NCBI GenBank assembly: GCA_018654125.1 | Contig: JABIME010000131.1 | Coordinates: forward strand, 1-9,947 | From: Candidatus Cloacimonadota bacterium | GTDB lineage: Bacteria; Cloacimonadota; Cloacimonadia; Cloacimonadales; TCS61 | Direction of reading: 5' to 3' | Length of the DNA stretch: 9,947 nt | Shown here: one piece after another, positions 1 through 7,150 of the stretch | How the letters are laid out: each line of letters begins with the position of its first letter | Numbering within the stretch: the stretch's first letter is position 1 | Notes under the pieces: generated by a model | The model's database searches: none | What the model saw: the letters and a program-made list of their open reading frames with translations, nothing else | Told to the model about the DNA's origin: nothing | Program-made: the position numbers and the translations under genes

Positions 1-425
1 ATTAATATATGTAAAATCAAATGAACGATGACATAACCAAATGCTTCAAGAATGCTGAACATGATATTTCGAACATATTTGAACCTGAACCATGTAAATT
101 TAAAGATAACTGAAAATGTAATAAATAACATAAAGGAGTATAAAAAAAGTTGGAACACTCCGCCAATCTGCTCATTCAATGAAGTTTTTCTTATTAAATA
201 TGTAAATATACTTGATATGAAAATAACAACAATTAGCATATCATAACTTTTTAAATATTTTAAACAAAAGAAGATGAAACTTCCCAAAATTGAGAATATT
301 AAAAACTGAAATCCATATCCATTTAAATCAAAAATATTTTCACCAAAAACAGAACCTATTAAAAAGCTCATAGATATTGATATTATTAACAGTAATATAA
401 GAAAAACTATTTTTTGAAAATTCAT
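1..425 (-). CDS. Multi-pass membrane protein of unknown function (C-terminus cut by window edge)
   Basis: I read this open frame directly from the reverse strand. It runs without a stop from an ATG at 425-423 to the window edge, giving about 141 codons, so the C-terminus is missing. The start is supported by an AGGAG (437-433) placed 7 nt upstream of the ATG. The protein begins MNFQKIVFLILLL and is strongly hydrophobic. I see about four or five membrane segments, near residues 4-24, 41-57, 64-80, 95-112 and 122-141, with short basic loops such as FRFKYVR. No signature motif is recognisable, so no function is assigned. The preceding gene's TAG stop (438-436) overlaps the RBS and lies only 10 bp before the start, so translation is probably coupled to the barrel protein upstream. 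Confidence in the gene is good; its identity is unknown. Confidence 0.75.
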   Translation of the reverse strand, partial: MNFQKIVFLILLLIISISMSFLIGSVFGENIFDLNGYGFQFLIFSILGSFIFFCLKYLKSYDMLIVVIFISSIFTYLIRKTSLNEQIGGVFQLFLYSFMLFITFSVIFKFTWFRFKYVRNIMFSILEAFGYVIVHLILHIL

Positions 426-435
426 ATGTACTCTC

Positions 436-2145
436 CTAATTGATAAATATCCAATGCACATTAAAGTTAAAATGTGTACCTGCATGGTTCGAATTAGTAA
501 ACATAATATTATTATTTGTTAAATTTATTGCATCTACACTTATTTCGAATCGATCTGTTAATTGAATTTTAAGATATGCATCAAAGTTTTGGGAATCGTT
601 TCTAAAAATAACTTCAAGATCATCTAAAGTGTAAGAATAATTAGAATGATGAATATGTTTAACACCAAGTTTTATAGCATTATTATATCTTAAATGATAA
701 ATCAGCTCTAGTTTCTCAGATATCTGCCACTCTGGGTATCTCATAACATCAGTATTATTCTCAACTCGATATGTTGTCTTCTCATTTCTTACCCATAGAT
801 CATATATAATTCCAACATTTTTTGTTAATCCCAAATTTACAGTGCTCTCTAAATAACGATAATTACCATTGAAATCCTCTATGTGATGTTGTCCTATTAT
901 TGCTTTCAAATTTATTATGGGAGAGTCAATAAAGACTCCACCACCAACGCTAGACCTTGATTCTTTTCGTGGATAGATATCTAAAGGATTTGCTAAGTAT
1001 TCATTTGATTTTGTAGTAAATTCACCTAAGACATTAAAACTATTAGAAAGTTTTTTAATAAGTTCAGAATCAAATTGGAAATTATTCCCATCTTGGTAAA
1101 ACGCAGTATTTCCAATATTGAATCCAAAAATATTTGATTCATGATCACATGAGAAAATATAATACATATTATCAGTAAAGACAGTTTGTATTGTGTCAGG
1201 ATTTGAATAACTATCAATTTCAATATCCTCGGATACAAATTCGTATGAAACATCAATAAAATGATTTGGGATTTGGAATCTCCTTTTTGCTAAAACCTGT
1301 AGAAGATCACGTTCTTTACTAAATACTTCACCCATTTCATAATCATTTTGTTTATATTTGAATCCAACATCCAGAATTTCATTTTCTACAATAATGGAAT
1401 ATTCCTTTTCTTCATTTATAGTTGATTGAAAAGGATGTTGGTAACCATTAAGATATTTTTCACCTGGAAGTGCTTGTTCAATAAAACTGTTATCGAAATG
1501 GATTTTAGAAAACCCAAGATTATATGATAAATGTAAATGAAAATTTTGAGATGCTTCATCTTCGTAACCCAACCATTTGCCTTTCTCACCTAAGAAATCA
1601 AGTTGTATATCAAATGCTGGGTTTCCCAAAATGCTTCCTTTAATCAGTGAGATGGATAAGTTGTTCATATCTATATCACCAAGACCCATATAAGCCTCTG
1701 CAATCGCAACAGGTAGAGAATATCTTAATGAATTGTAAATAATATATCCTCTTTTGTAAATTGCATTGTAAAAATTTTGATTATTTTGGAGCATTTGCAA
1801 ATTACTTAATGCAAAAGGGATTTCTGAAAATCCATTTTTTTTAATGCGAACATTCAGATCAAATGGTGAGCTTAAATGAAAATTCTCATTATAAATTAAA
1901 TGTGGTATAAAAAACTCATCTTCCATTTCTCTTTTGTCAACCAAGAAATTGTTCATTTCAGTTAATAGTAATTTGGGATCTATATTATCTTTTAAAGAAT
2001 CAATATCTGCTTTAATACTTAATGAATCTATTACCTCAATCTGAGCAGGCTGACTATTTTGAGCAGTGTTTTCTACAATATCTGATTGTGACCAGATGCT
2101 AGTTGCAAAGCTAATAATTAGCAGAATTATTCCAATACTTTTCAT
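436..2145 (-). CDS. Putative outer-membrane beta-barrel protein (TonB-receptor-like C-terminus)
   Basis: The protein has 569 residues from the ATG at 2145. A longer reading from 2151 adds only Met-Val. I prefer 2145 because AAGGA (2155-2151) then sits 5 nt upstream and the ATG overlaps the previous stop in an ATGA. Residues 1-20 (MKSIGIILLIISFATSIWS) form a typical Sec signal peptide: Lys, hydrophobic core, small or polar residues before the likely cleavage site. A polar linker follows. The rest is rich in alternating polar and aromatic residues, as in transmembrane beta strands. Near the C-terminus the stretch containing INLTNN, followed by GTHFNFNVHW, resembles the last strands of TonB-dependent receptors. 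I see no clear plug domain or TonB box, and the final residue is Asn rather than the usual Phe. It is probably a surface or outer-membrane protein of unknown substrate, co-transcribed with its neighbours. The barrel assignment is an inference from strand pattern. Confidence 0.72.
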   Translation of the reverse strand: MKSIGIILLIISFATSIWSQSDIVENTAQNSQPAQIEVIDSLSIKADIDSLKDNIDPKLLLTEMNNFLVDKREMEDEFFIPHLIYNENFHLSSPFDLNVRIKKNGFSEIPFALSNLQMLQNNQNFYNAIYKRGYIIYNSLRYSLPVAIAEAYMGLGDIDMNNLSISLIKGSILGNPAFDIQLDFLGEKGKWLGYEDEASQNFHLHLSYNLGFSKIHFDNSFIEQALPGEKYLNGYQHPFQSTINEEKEYSIIVENEILDVGFKYKQNDYEMGEVFSKERDLLQVLAKRRFQIPNHFIDVSYEFVSEDIEIDSYSNPDTIQTVFTDNMYYIFSCDHESNIFGFNIGNTAFYQDGNNFQFDSELIKKLSNSFNVLGEFTTKSNEYLANPLDIYPRKESRSSVGGGVFIDSPIINLKAIIGQHHIEDFNGNYRYLESTVNLGLTKNVGIIYDLWVRNEKTTYRVENNTDVMRYPEWQISEKLELIYHLRYNNAIKLGVKHIHHSNYSYTLDDLEVIFRNDSQNFDAYLKIQLTDRFEISVDAINLTNNNIMFTNSNHAGTHFNFNVHWIFIN

Positions 2146-3119
2146 AACCATCCTTTATTTTTATACCACTCATAAGTTTTATTAAAATTATTAATATATT
2201 CATCTTCAAATTCAATTTCTAATTTCTTACTGGTTTTAGATGTGTCAACTATCCAATTATCTTCTTTAAATTCTTTTACTTTATCCCTGTTCAATATTGG
2301 GAAGTTCCTCCTGAAGATAAAACTTAGAAATTCCATAAAAGAAGCAATAGGGAAGAGCATAAATTCAGGAATTCTAATTGTTATTGTTTTTGAATTTATT
2401 GCTTTCCCAATTAATTTGTGTAATTCAATATTTTTTAATACTTTTGGATGAGCTGCAAATAGAATTTCATTGAAAGCATTTTTGTTTAAAATTATTTGTT
2501 CGATAATTTCAGTAAGTTCGTCAATATAAATGAGATTATATGATTTTGTTCTAAAACTATTTATAAAAACTATATGATTTTTAACCATTTTAAAAAGCTT
2601 AAGAAAATCTTTATCACCTGCTCCATACACAGATACGGGTCTAATAATTGTCCATGGGTTTTCCGAATTCTTCTGCACTAACTCTTCAGCCACTAACTTG
2701 CTCTTACCATACATCGTTACCGGATTTGGCAAATCATCTTCTTTTTTTGCATGATCTTCATTCATTGCAGGTCCTGCAACAGCCTGACTACTTAAGAGAA
2801 TAAATTGTTTTATAGAATGTTTATTGCAAATTTGTAAAAGTTTATTGGTAAGATCAATATTGTTTTTCTTGAACGTATCCCATTTGCGAGCTCTTGTTAA
2901 AGCTGCTATATGAATAAAAATATCAGCATTTCTGATTACACTTTCTAAAGAATCTATATCACTATAATCAATTTGACGAATAGTGCTTTTATGCTCGATT
3001 AGATTTGTATTAGAGTTCTTTCTAATAAGACAAATAACATCATTCCCGTTATCATGCAGTTTTTTTGCTAAAGCGCTTCCAACAAATCCATTTGCTCCTG
3101 TTAATACTATTCTATTCAT
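2142..3119 (-). CDS. NAD-dependent epimerase/dehydratase, extended SDR family
   Basis: This 325-residue protein starts with a strand and the glycine-rich nucleotide-binding motif TGANGFVGSAL (G8, G11, G14), typical of extended short-chain dehydrogenases. The catalytic YxxxK is MYGKSK (Tyr137, Lys141), and the active-site serine region is LLSSQAVAG (Ser110-Ser111). RPVSVYGAGD (160-169) matches the conserved RPxxVYG of nucleotide-sugar epimerases. The C-terminal TYEWYKNKGWL is also usual for these enzymes. The family uses NAD(P) to epimerise, dehydrate or reduce nucleotide sugars or steroid-like substrates. The exact substrate cannot be read here, so no gene name is given. It is the first gene of the minus-strand set and its TGA overlaps the next start. 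No Shine-Dalgarno sequence precedes its ATG (upstream bases TTGAATAACATCT), which is unlike the downstream genes of this operon. Confidence 0.88.
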   Translation of the reverse strand: MNRIVLTGANGFVGSALAKKLHDNGNDVICLIRKNSNTNLIEHKSTIRQIDYSDIDSLESVIRNADIFIHIAALTRARKWDTFKKNNIDLTNKLLQICNKHSIKQFILLSSQAVAGPAMNEDHAKKEDDLPNPVTMYGKSKLVAEELVQKNSENPWTIIRPVSVYGAGDKDFLKLFKMVKNHIVFINSFRTKSYNLIYIDELTEIIEQIILNKNAFNEILFAAHPKVLKNIELHKLIGKAINSKTITIRIPEFMLFPIASFMEFLSFIFRRNFPILNRDKVKEFKEDNWIVDTSKTSKKLEIEFEDEYINNFNKTYEWYKNKGWL

Positions 3120-3126
3120 AGATGTT

Positions 3127-3154
3127 ATTCAAGAAATGCGAATAAATTGGTCAA
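3127..3154 (-). promoter_or_regulatory. Candidate promoter for the minus-strand operon (possibly leaderless)
   Basis: On the minus strand TTGACC (3154-3149) and TTGAAT (3132-3127) are separated by 16 bp. The -35 matches consensus at 5 of 6 positions and the -10 at 4 of 6. Transcription would begin at about 3120, right at the ATG (3119), giving a leaderless or nearly leaderless mRNA. This agrees with the missing Shine-Dalgarno sequence. In such AT-rich DNA, chance matches are common, so confidence is low. Confidence 0.3.
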
Positions 3155-3217
3155 TTATTTTGTGAAATTCAAATTGATATTGAAAAAATATAAATTATTA
3201 CACTTAAAATGTTATGC

Positions 3218-3248
3218 TTGACGTTAAAGACAATTATAAAAATATTCT
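3218..3248 (+). promoter_or_regulatory. Candidate promoter for the adk-ktr operon
   Basis: TTGACG (3218-3223) matches the -35 consensus at 5 of 6 positions. Downstream candidate -10 boxes are AATATT (3241-3246, 17-bp spacer) and TATTCT (3243-3248, 19-bp spacer). Transcription would start near 3253, giving a leader of about 34 nt before the adk ATG at 3287. It is the best -35-like hexamer I found in the divergent region 3120-3286 on this strand. Confidence 0.4.
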
Positions 3249-3274
3249 TCTTAAATTTATTAATAATAATATTA

Positions 3275-3281
3275 AAAGGAG
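3275..3281 (+). promoter_or_regulatory. Ribosome binding site deciding the adk start
   Basis: AAAGGAG lies 5 nt before the ATG at 3287. It fixes this start over the in-frame ATG at 3209, which has no RBS and would add 26 residues before the P-loop strand, unlike known adenylate kinases. Confidence 0.85.
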
Positions 3282-3286
3282 TAAAA

Positions 3287-3910
3287 ATGAACATTTTATT
3301 AATTGGCATTCAAGGTTGTGGGAAGGGAACTCAAGCTAAGATTCTTGAAGAGAACTTTAGTTGGAAACATATAACTACTGGAAATCTGCTTAGAGAGAAT
3401 ATTGAGAAAAAAACTGAATTAGGGCTAACTGCAAAGAAGTTTATGGATGAAGGAGAACTTGTACCTGATAAATATGTTTTCCAAATTGTTGAAGATGCAT
3501 TAGCAAATGCAAAAAATGGTACAATATTAGATGGATTCCCAAGAAACATGGAGCAATTAAAGTACTTGGAAAATAACTTTACTATAGATAAAGTAGTTCT
3601 TCTAGAATTGTCAGATGAAAAAGCTATTGAACGTGTTTCATCAAGAAGAAATTGTGTAAATTGCAAAAAGGATTATAATCTGCTTTACAGCAAACCAAAG
3701 GTAGAAGGTGTATGCGATGTATGTGGTGGAGAGATTGTTCAGAGAGATGATGACTATGAAGCTGCTATAATTAAAAGAATCGAAAAGTTTTATAATGATA
3801 CTTCTGAAGTTATTACATATTTCTCAAATGAAGGAAAACTTATTCGAGTTAATGCAGATGATCCAATAAATACAATTCAGGAGAATATTGTAAAAGCACT
3901 TAAAGTTTAA
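3287..3910 (+). CDS. adk: Adenylate kinase with zinc-type LID domain
   Basis: The enzyme interconverts ATP + AMP and 2 ADP in the cytosol. Its 207 residues are close to the 210-220 usual for bacterial long-type Adk. The phosphate-binding loop is GIQGCGKGT (7-15), the AMP-binding region includes TTGNLLRENI (30-39), and DGFPRN (82-87) is the classic family signature. The LID (about 118-155) holds two CxxC pairs, Cys123/Cys126 and Cys143/Cys146, a four-cysteine zinc site found in many Gram-positive and some other Adk proteins. RDDD (153-156) and Arg164 fit the catalytic Asp/Arg region. One oddity is Gln9 where most family members have Pro (GxPGxGKGT). The start is set by the AAAGGAG at 3275-3281. 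It heads the plus-strand operon, and the channel gene follows after 22 bp. Confidence 0.96.
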   Translation: MNILLIGIQGCGKGTQAKILEENFSWKHITTGNLLRENIEKKTELGLTAKKFMDEGELVPDKYVFQIVEDALANAKNGTILDGFPRNMEQLKYLENNFTIDKVVLLELSDEKAIERVSSRRNCVNCKKDYNLLYSKPKVEGVCDVCGGEIVQRDDDYEAAIIKRIEKFYNDTSEVITYFSNEGKLIRVNADDPINTIQENIVKALKV

Positions 3911-3932
3911 CCTAAGTCTTAAATAAATTAAA

Positions 3933-5615
3933 ATGATAGAAACAAAGCGGGATAAAGTTCAAAAGATTGCAATTGTAATTTTAACAATATTTGCAATTGC
4001 AAATTTTGAGTTATTATTTTTAAATTTATTAAAACTAAATAACTCAATAATTAGTATATATACACAAATATCCATAATTTTCTTAACTTTTTATATAAGT
4101 TATAGATTAATTAAAAATGGAATTACTGTACAAAGACTTCTTAACCTCCTGCCAGATATCATTTTTATTTTCATTGGATTAATGATTAAAGATTCCGAGA
4201 GAGTTTTTCAGCTCTTTTTAATAGGTCGTCAAATAATCTCTCTATTAAATATGAGATCATTATCAAATAAGAAGGGTACGATCTTAGATAAACTCTCTGA
4301 TAATCCACCAGTACTGGTAATGTTAACGTTCTTTTTTACAATATTTATAGGAACGCTCTTGCTCATGCTACCTGTTGCTACTACAAACGGTGAAGAAACA
4401 ACTCTCTTAGGAGCAATATTTACATCAACATCTGCAACATGTGTTACCGGTTTAATTGTTTATGACACTGGCACACACTTTACATATTTTGGGCAGATGA
4501 TCATTCTAACGTTAATACAAATTGGTGGTTTAGGAATAATGACCATATCAAGTGCATTCGCTATAATTCTTGGGCAAAAACTAAGTTTAAAACGAGAATC
4601 TATGATGCAGAACGTAAGTGGTGAATCTAATAAACTTGATATGATAAATCTGGTAAAGAGTGTTGTTATAGTTACTATAACTCTAGAATTACTTGGTGCA
4701 GTAATAATGTATTTTACATTTATATCAAAATCATATAATATAAATCAAGCTATGTACCACGCAATATTTCATTCTGTATCAGCATTTTGCAATGCTGGAT
4801 TTAGTTTATATCCTAATAGCTTAATGATATATTTAGATAATTTCAATATTAATTTTGTTATCACATCACTTATAATTTTGGGTGGAATTGGCTTCCCTGT
4901 GATGAAAGATATTCAGAGAACTATTACAAATAAATTCCGTTATAAAAGATTAACACTTCACTCAAAAATTGTAATCTCATCCACGCTTACATTGCTTCTT
5001 TTAGGAACAATTATTTTCTTCATTTCAGAATATAATAATGAGATGAAGGGCTTTAGCTTTTCTGATAGATTGTTTGCATCATATTTCCAATCAGTTACAA
5101 CCAGAACAGCTGGATTTAATACAATTGATACATCAAACATAAGTAAAGGATCATCGTTTATTTCTGGAATATTAATGTTTATTGGTGCCTCACCCGGTTC
5201 AACTGGAGGTGGAGTAAAAACAACATCATTAGTTGTTGTTTTAGTTGCCGTAATAGCTATGTTTCGTGGACATAAAGATGTAAATATCTTTAAACGAAAA
5301 GTATCAGAAAGAATAATTAAGAAAGTAATGGCACTGGTAGCTGCATCTATTTCATTTCTTACGCTAATGATTTTTCTATTACTTATTTTTGAACCGTTTA
5401 CATCCGAAAAAATCATATTTGAAGCAATATCAGCTTTTGGGACAGTTGGACTTTCTATGGGAATTACAAACAGTTTATCGGGTGCTGGGCAGGTGATAAT
5501 TGTTTTATTAATGTATTTAGGAAGAGTAGGTCCATTAACACTTATGTTTGCAATTTCAGAAACTAAAGACAGATCTTACTTTACATACACTGAAGAAAAA
5601 ATAAGTATTGGTTAA
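3933..5615 (+). CDS. ktrB: KtrB/TrkH-family K+ channel subunit with extra N-terminal membrane region
   Basis: This 560-residue inner-membrane protein carries all four pore repeats of the Trk/Ktr/HKT superfamily. The filter glycines are Gly173 (SATCVTGL), Gly289 (SAFCNAGF), Gly394 (TTRTAGFN) and Gly506 (AFGTVGLS). The gating loop in the third repeat is GASPGSTGGGVKTT (418-431), and Arg531 in YLGRVGP matches the conserved Arg of the last helix. It mediates K+ (possibly Na+-coupled) uptake with the RCK protein encoded next. The core begins near residue 125. The first 120 residues form an additional hydrophobic region, with helices near 10-32, 38-60 and 73-86, not present in the shorter KtrB proteins of about 450 residues. 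No Shine-Dalgarno sequence is visible before the ATG; the gap is A/T-rich. The symbol could equally be trkH; I chose ktrB because the partner is a single-RCK KtrA-like protein. Confidence 0.93.
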   Translation: MIETKRDKVQKIAIVILTIFAIANFELLFLNLLKLNNSIISIYTQISIIFLTFYISYRLIKNGITVQRLLNLLPDIIFIFIGLMIKDSERVFQLFLIGRQIISLLNMRSLSNKKGTILDKLSDNPPVLVMLTFFFTIFIGTLLLMLPVATTNGEETTLLGAIFTSTSATCVTGLIVYDTGTHFTYFGQMIILTLIQIGGLGIMTISSAFAIILGQKLSLKRESMMQNVSGESNKLDMINLVKSVVIVTITLELLGAVIMYFTFISKSYNINQAMYHAIFHSVSAFCNAGFSLYPNSLMIYLDNFNINFVITSLIILGGIGFPVMKDIQRTITNKFRYKRLTLHSKIVISSTLTLLLLGTIIFFISEYNNEMKGFSFSDRLFASYFQSVTTRTAGFNTIDTSNISKGSSFISGILMFIGASPGSTGGGVKTTSLVVVLVAVIAMFRGHKDVNIFKRKVSERIIKKVMALVAASISFLTLMIFLLLIFEPFTSEKIIFEAISAFGTVGLSMGITNSLSGAGQVIIVLLMYLGRVGPLTLMFAISETKDRSYFTYTEEKISIG

Positions 5616-5637
5616 ATTATTTAAGATAGAGTTTTTC

Positions 5638-5658
5638 CTACAACCAATTTGGGTGTAG
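5638..5658 (+). promoter_or_regulatory. 21-bp near-perfect dyad upstream of the KtrA gene (operator or RNA hairpin)
   Basis: The left arm CTACAACCAA (5638-5647) and right arm TTGGGTGTAG (5649-5658) are inverted complements at 9 of 10 positions, around a central T at 5648. In RNA this can fold as an 8-position stem with one A-G mismatch and an AATTT loop, ending 3 nt before the AGGAG of the next gene. No T-run follows, so it is not a standard terminator. I infer a protein-binding operator, an RNA processing or stability element, or a translation-modulating hairpin between the two K+ uptake subunits. Confidence 0.5.
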
Positions 5659-5661
5659 AAT

Positions 5662-5666
5662 AGGAG
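5662..5666 (+). promoter_or_regulatory. Ribosome binding site of the KtrA gene
   Basis: AGGAG with a 5-nt spacer to the ATG at 5672. It is much stronger than that of the channel gene, which has none visible. This fits a need for more KtrA than KtrB, since KtrA is known to form octameric rings. Confidence 0.8.
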
Positions 5667-5671
5667 TATAT

Positions 5672-6373
5672 ATGGCAAAGTTTGCAGTGATAGGCTTGGG
5701 AAAATTTGGTATGAATGTTGCAACAACTCTTTTTGAAAGAGGAGCTGAAGTAATCGCAATTGATAACGATAAAGCTCTTATTGATGAGATTGCTGGACGT
5801 GTAAGTGTTGCGATACATCTAAATAGCACAGATGAAAAAGCGTTGAAAATGAATAGAATCCAAGATGTAGATGCCGTTATTTTGGCTATTGGGAATAACA
5901 TAGAGGTTAGTGTATTAACAACTGTTCTTCTAAAGAAACTTGGAGTTAGCAATATCCACGCAAAAGTAGATAGCAAAGTTCATGCAAGAATTTTAGAACT
6001 TCTTGGTATTCATAATATTATCTTCCCGGAAGAACAAATTGGAAAACAACTAGCTAATTCTCTGATATCAAGCAGTGTAATGGAATATGTTGATCTTTCT
6101 AGTGGGCACAGTGTTGTAGAGCTGATCGTACCAGATGTATGGATAGGGAAAACATTGCAACAACTTGCTCTTCCAACAGAAAAAGGTGTGAATATAATTG
6201 CCATAAAGTTTACAACTCAAAGTGTTACCGAAGAAGGTGAAAACGTAATTCGTAATGAAATAAATGATATGCCCGGTGCAAATGATGTAATAAATGAAGA
6301 AGATGTAATGGTGCTTATAGGGCCTAAAAGTAAAATTGATGAGTTAATTGAAGAAACAAGTAAAAAAGGATAG
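5672..6373 (+). CDS. ktrA: KtrA/TrkA-type RCK regulatory subunit of the K+ uptake channel
   Basis: This cytosolic protein of 233 residues has one RCK_N and one RCK_C domain, the KtrA layout (about 220 residues). The duplicated TrkA of enterobacteria is about 458. The Rossmann motif is VIGLGKFG (6-13), followed by acidic Asp31 at the end of the second strand (VIAIDND). That arrangement binds adenine nucleotides in known KtrA. LNSTDEKAL (50-58) replaces the more usual GDATDxxxL. The RCK_C domain runs from about 145 to 222 and includes DVWIGKTL and EEDVMVLIG. In the family, ATP opens and ADP closes the associated channel, and rings of eight subunits sit under the channel dimer. It lies directly downstream of the channel gene. 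The next gene's RBS is inside its last codons (AAAGGA, 6365-6370). Confidence 0.94.
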   Translation: MAKFAVIGLGKFGMNVATTLFERGAEVIAIDNDKALIDEIAGRVSVAIHLNSTDEKALKMNRIQDVDAVILAIGNNIEVSVLTTVLLKKLGVSNIHAKVDSKVHARILELLGIHNIIFPEEQIGKQLANSLISSSVMEYVDLSSGHSVVELIVPDVWIGKTLQQLALPTEKGVNIIAIKFTTQSVTEEGENVIRNEINDMPGANDVINEEDVMVLIGPKSKIDELIEETSKKG

Positions 6374-6377
6374 TATT

Positions 6378-7142
6378 ATGAGGTTATCATTTAGCGGAAA
6401 GATCAAATTGTTAGTAATTATAATGTTCATTGTTTCAATTCTTCAAGCTGGAATAATTTTACATCTTATAAACAATTCAAGCAGTTTCTTCCAAATAAAA
6501 TTAGATGTGCAGAATACGATCTTTATAGGAATTTTCGTACAGTTTCTTTTAACACTTATTATTGTAATCTACGTACCAATATTCCTTCATAAAGCTTTTA
6601 CTGAGATCAATAACATCATCAAAGATATTTCACAAGGTGTTTATACCATCGATATTGATCTAAATAATCAGGAAACCTCTATTGATAAAGAATTTTATGC
6701 TGTAATCTCTCATCTTAAGGTAATGCTTAAATCTATTCTTACTTTTGATAAATTAAAAAGGGAAAAAATAGTAGAACATCATAACAGAATTGTTTCTATT
6801 TTAAACCTAACTGATGATGGATTTGTAATCGTAGATAAAAAAGGCAACTTTATCTATATGAATGAAAAAGTTACAGATACTTTTCCGGCATTAGATGATA
6901 AATCTAATATTATAGAAGCGAACTTTCCTCCCGAAATTGAAAACAATATAAAAAAATATACGCTAAATATTTTAAACTCTCAAACAAAGCAAGAACCACA
7001 ACAGTTTTTTGTACCCTCACTTAAACGACATATTATTCTTAATAGCGCAATGATCCGTAATGCTGCAGGACAGCCAATTGGTGCAATAATTGCATTAACA
7101 AATCTAGAAAAAAGAAAGCAAAATAAAGAAGAAGAGATATAG
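6378..7142 (+). CDS. Membrane-anchored PAS-domain protein lacking a kinase/output domain
   Basis: I place the start at 6378 (254 residues) because AAAGGA (6365-6370) lies 7 nt upstream. An earlier in-frame ATG at 6348 lies inside the KtrA gene with no RBS. Two membrane helices (about 8-31 and 46-70) bracket a short extracytoplasmic loop. A linker of about 55 residues after helix two (HKAFTEINNIIKDISQGVYT onward) looks HAMP-like, then a helix leads into a PAS domain (about 136-245). PAS hallmarks are ILNLTDDGFVIVDKKGNFIY, followed by MNEKV, and the end GQPIGAIIALTNLEKRK. In histidine kinases the H-box helix would follow here, but the protein ends instead in a charged tail and the next gene starts 8 bp on. 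No kinase, GGDEF or methyl-accepting region is present. It may be a stand-alone sensor or partner for the K+ channel. The function is not known. Confidence 0.82.
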   Translation: MRLSFSGKIKLLVIIMFIVSILQAGIILHLINNSSSFFQIKLDVQNTIFIGIFVQFLLTLIIVIYVPIFLHKAFTEINNIIKDISQGVYTIDIDLNNQETSIDKEFYAVISHLKVMLKSILTFDKLKREKIVEHHNRIVSILNLTDDGFVIVDKKGNFIYMNEKVTDTFPALDDKSNIIEANFPPEIENNIKKYTLNILNSQTKQEPQQFFVPSLKRHIILNSAMIRNAAGQPIGAIIALTNLEKRKQNKEEEI

Positions 7143-7150
7143 AAAATTAA

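Noticed and set aside
52..246. Plus-strand ORF of 64 codons
   Set aside because: It lies entirely opposite the reverse-strand membrane protein (1-425), which has an RBS and a coherent hydrophobic sequence. The plus-strand ORF has no RBS and no recognisable features.
3260..3275. AT-only inverted repeat TTAATA-ATAA-TATTAA before the adk RBS
   Set aside because: It is made only of A and T with 6-bp arms in very AT-rich DNA, so it is expected by chance and too weak to call an operator or hairpin.
3209..3286. Longer adk start giving 26 extra hydrophobic residues
   Set aside because: There is no RBS before 3209. It would add a membrane-like leader to a cytosolic enzyme and cover the promoter candidate, and AAAGGAG precedes 3287.
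3331..3666. Minus-strand ORF of 111 codons
   Set aside because: It is antisense to the core of adk and is a by-product of codon use there.
4958..5416. Minus-strand ORF of 152 codons
   Set aside because: It is antisense to the channel gene, whose pore motifs in this stretch are unmistakable. The antisense product has no family features.
5621..5976. Overlapping minus-strand ORFs (65 and 112 codons)
   Set aside because: They are antisense to the Rossmann domain of the KtrA gene, with no supporting RBS or domain.
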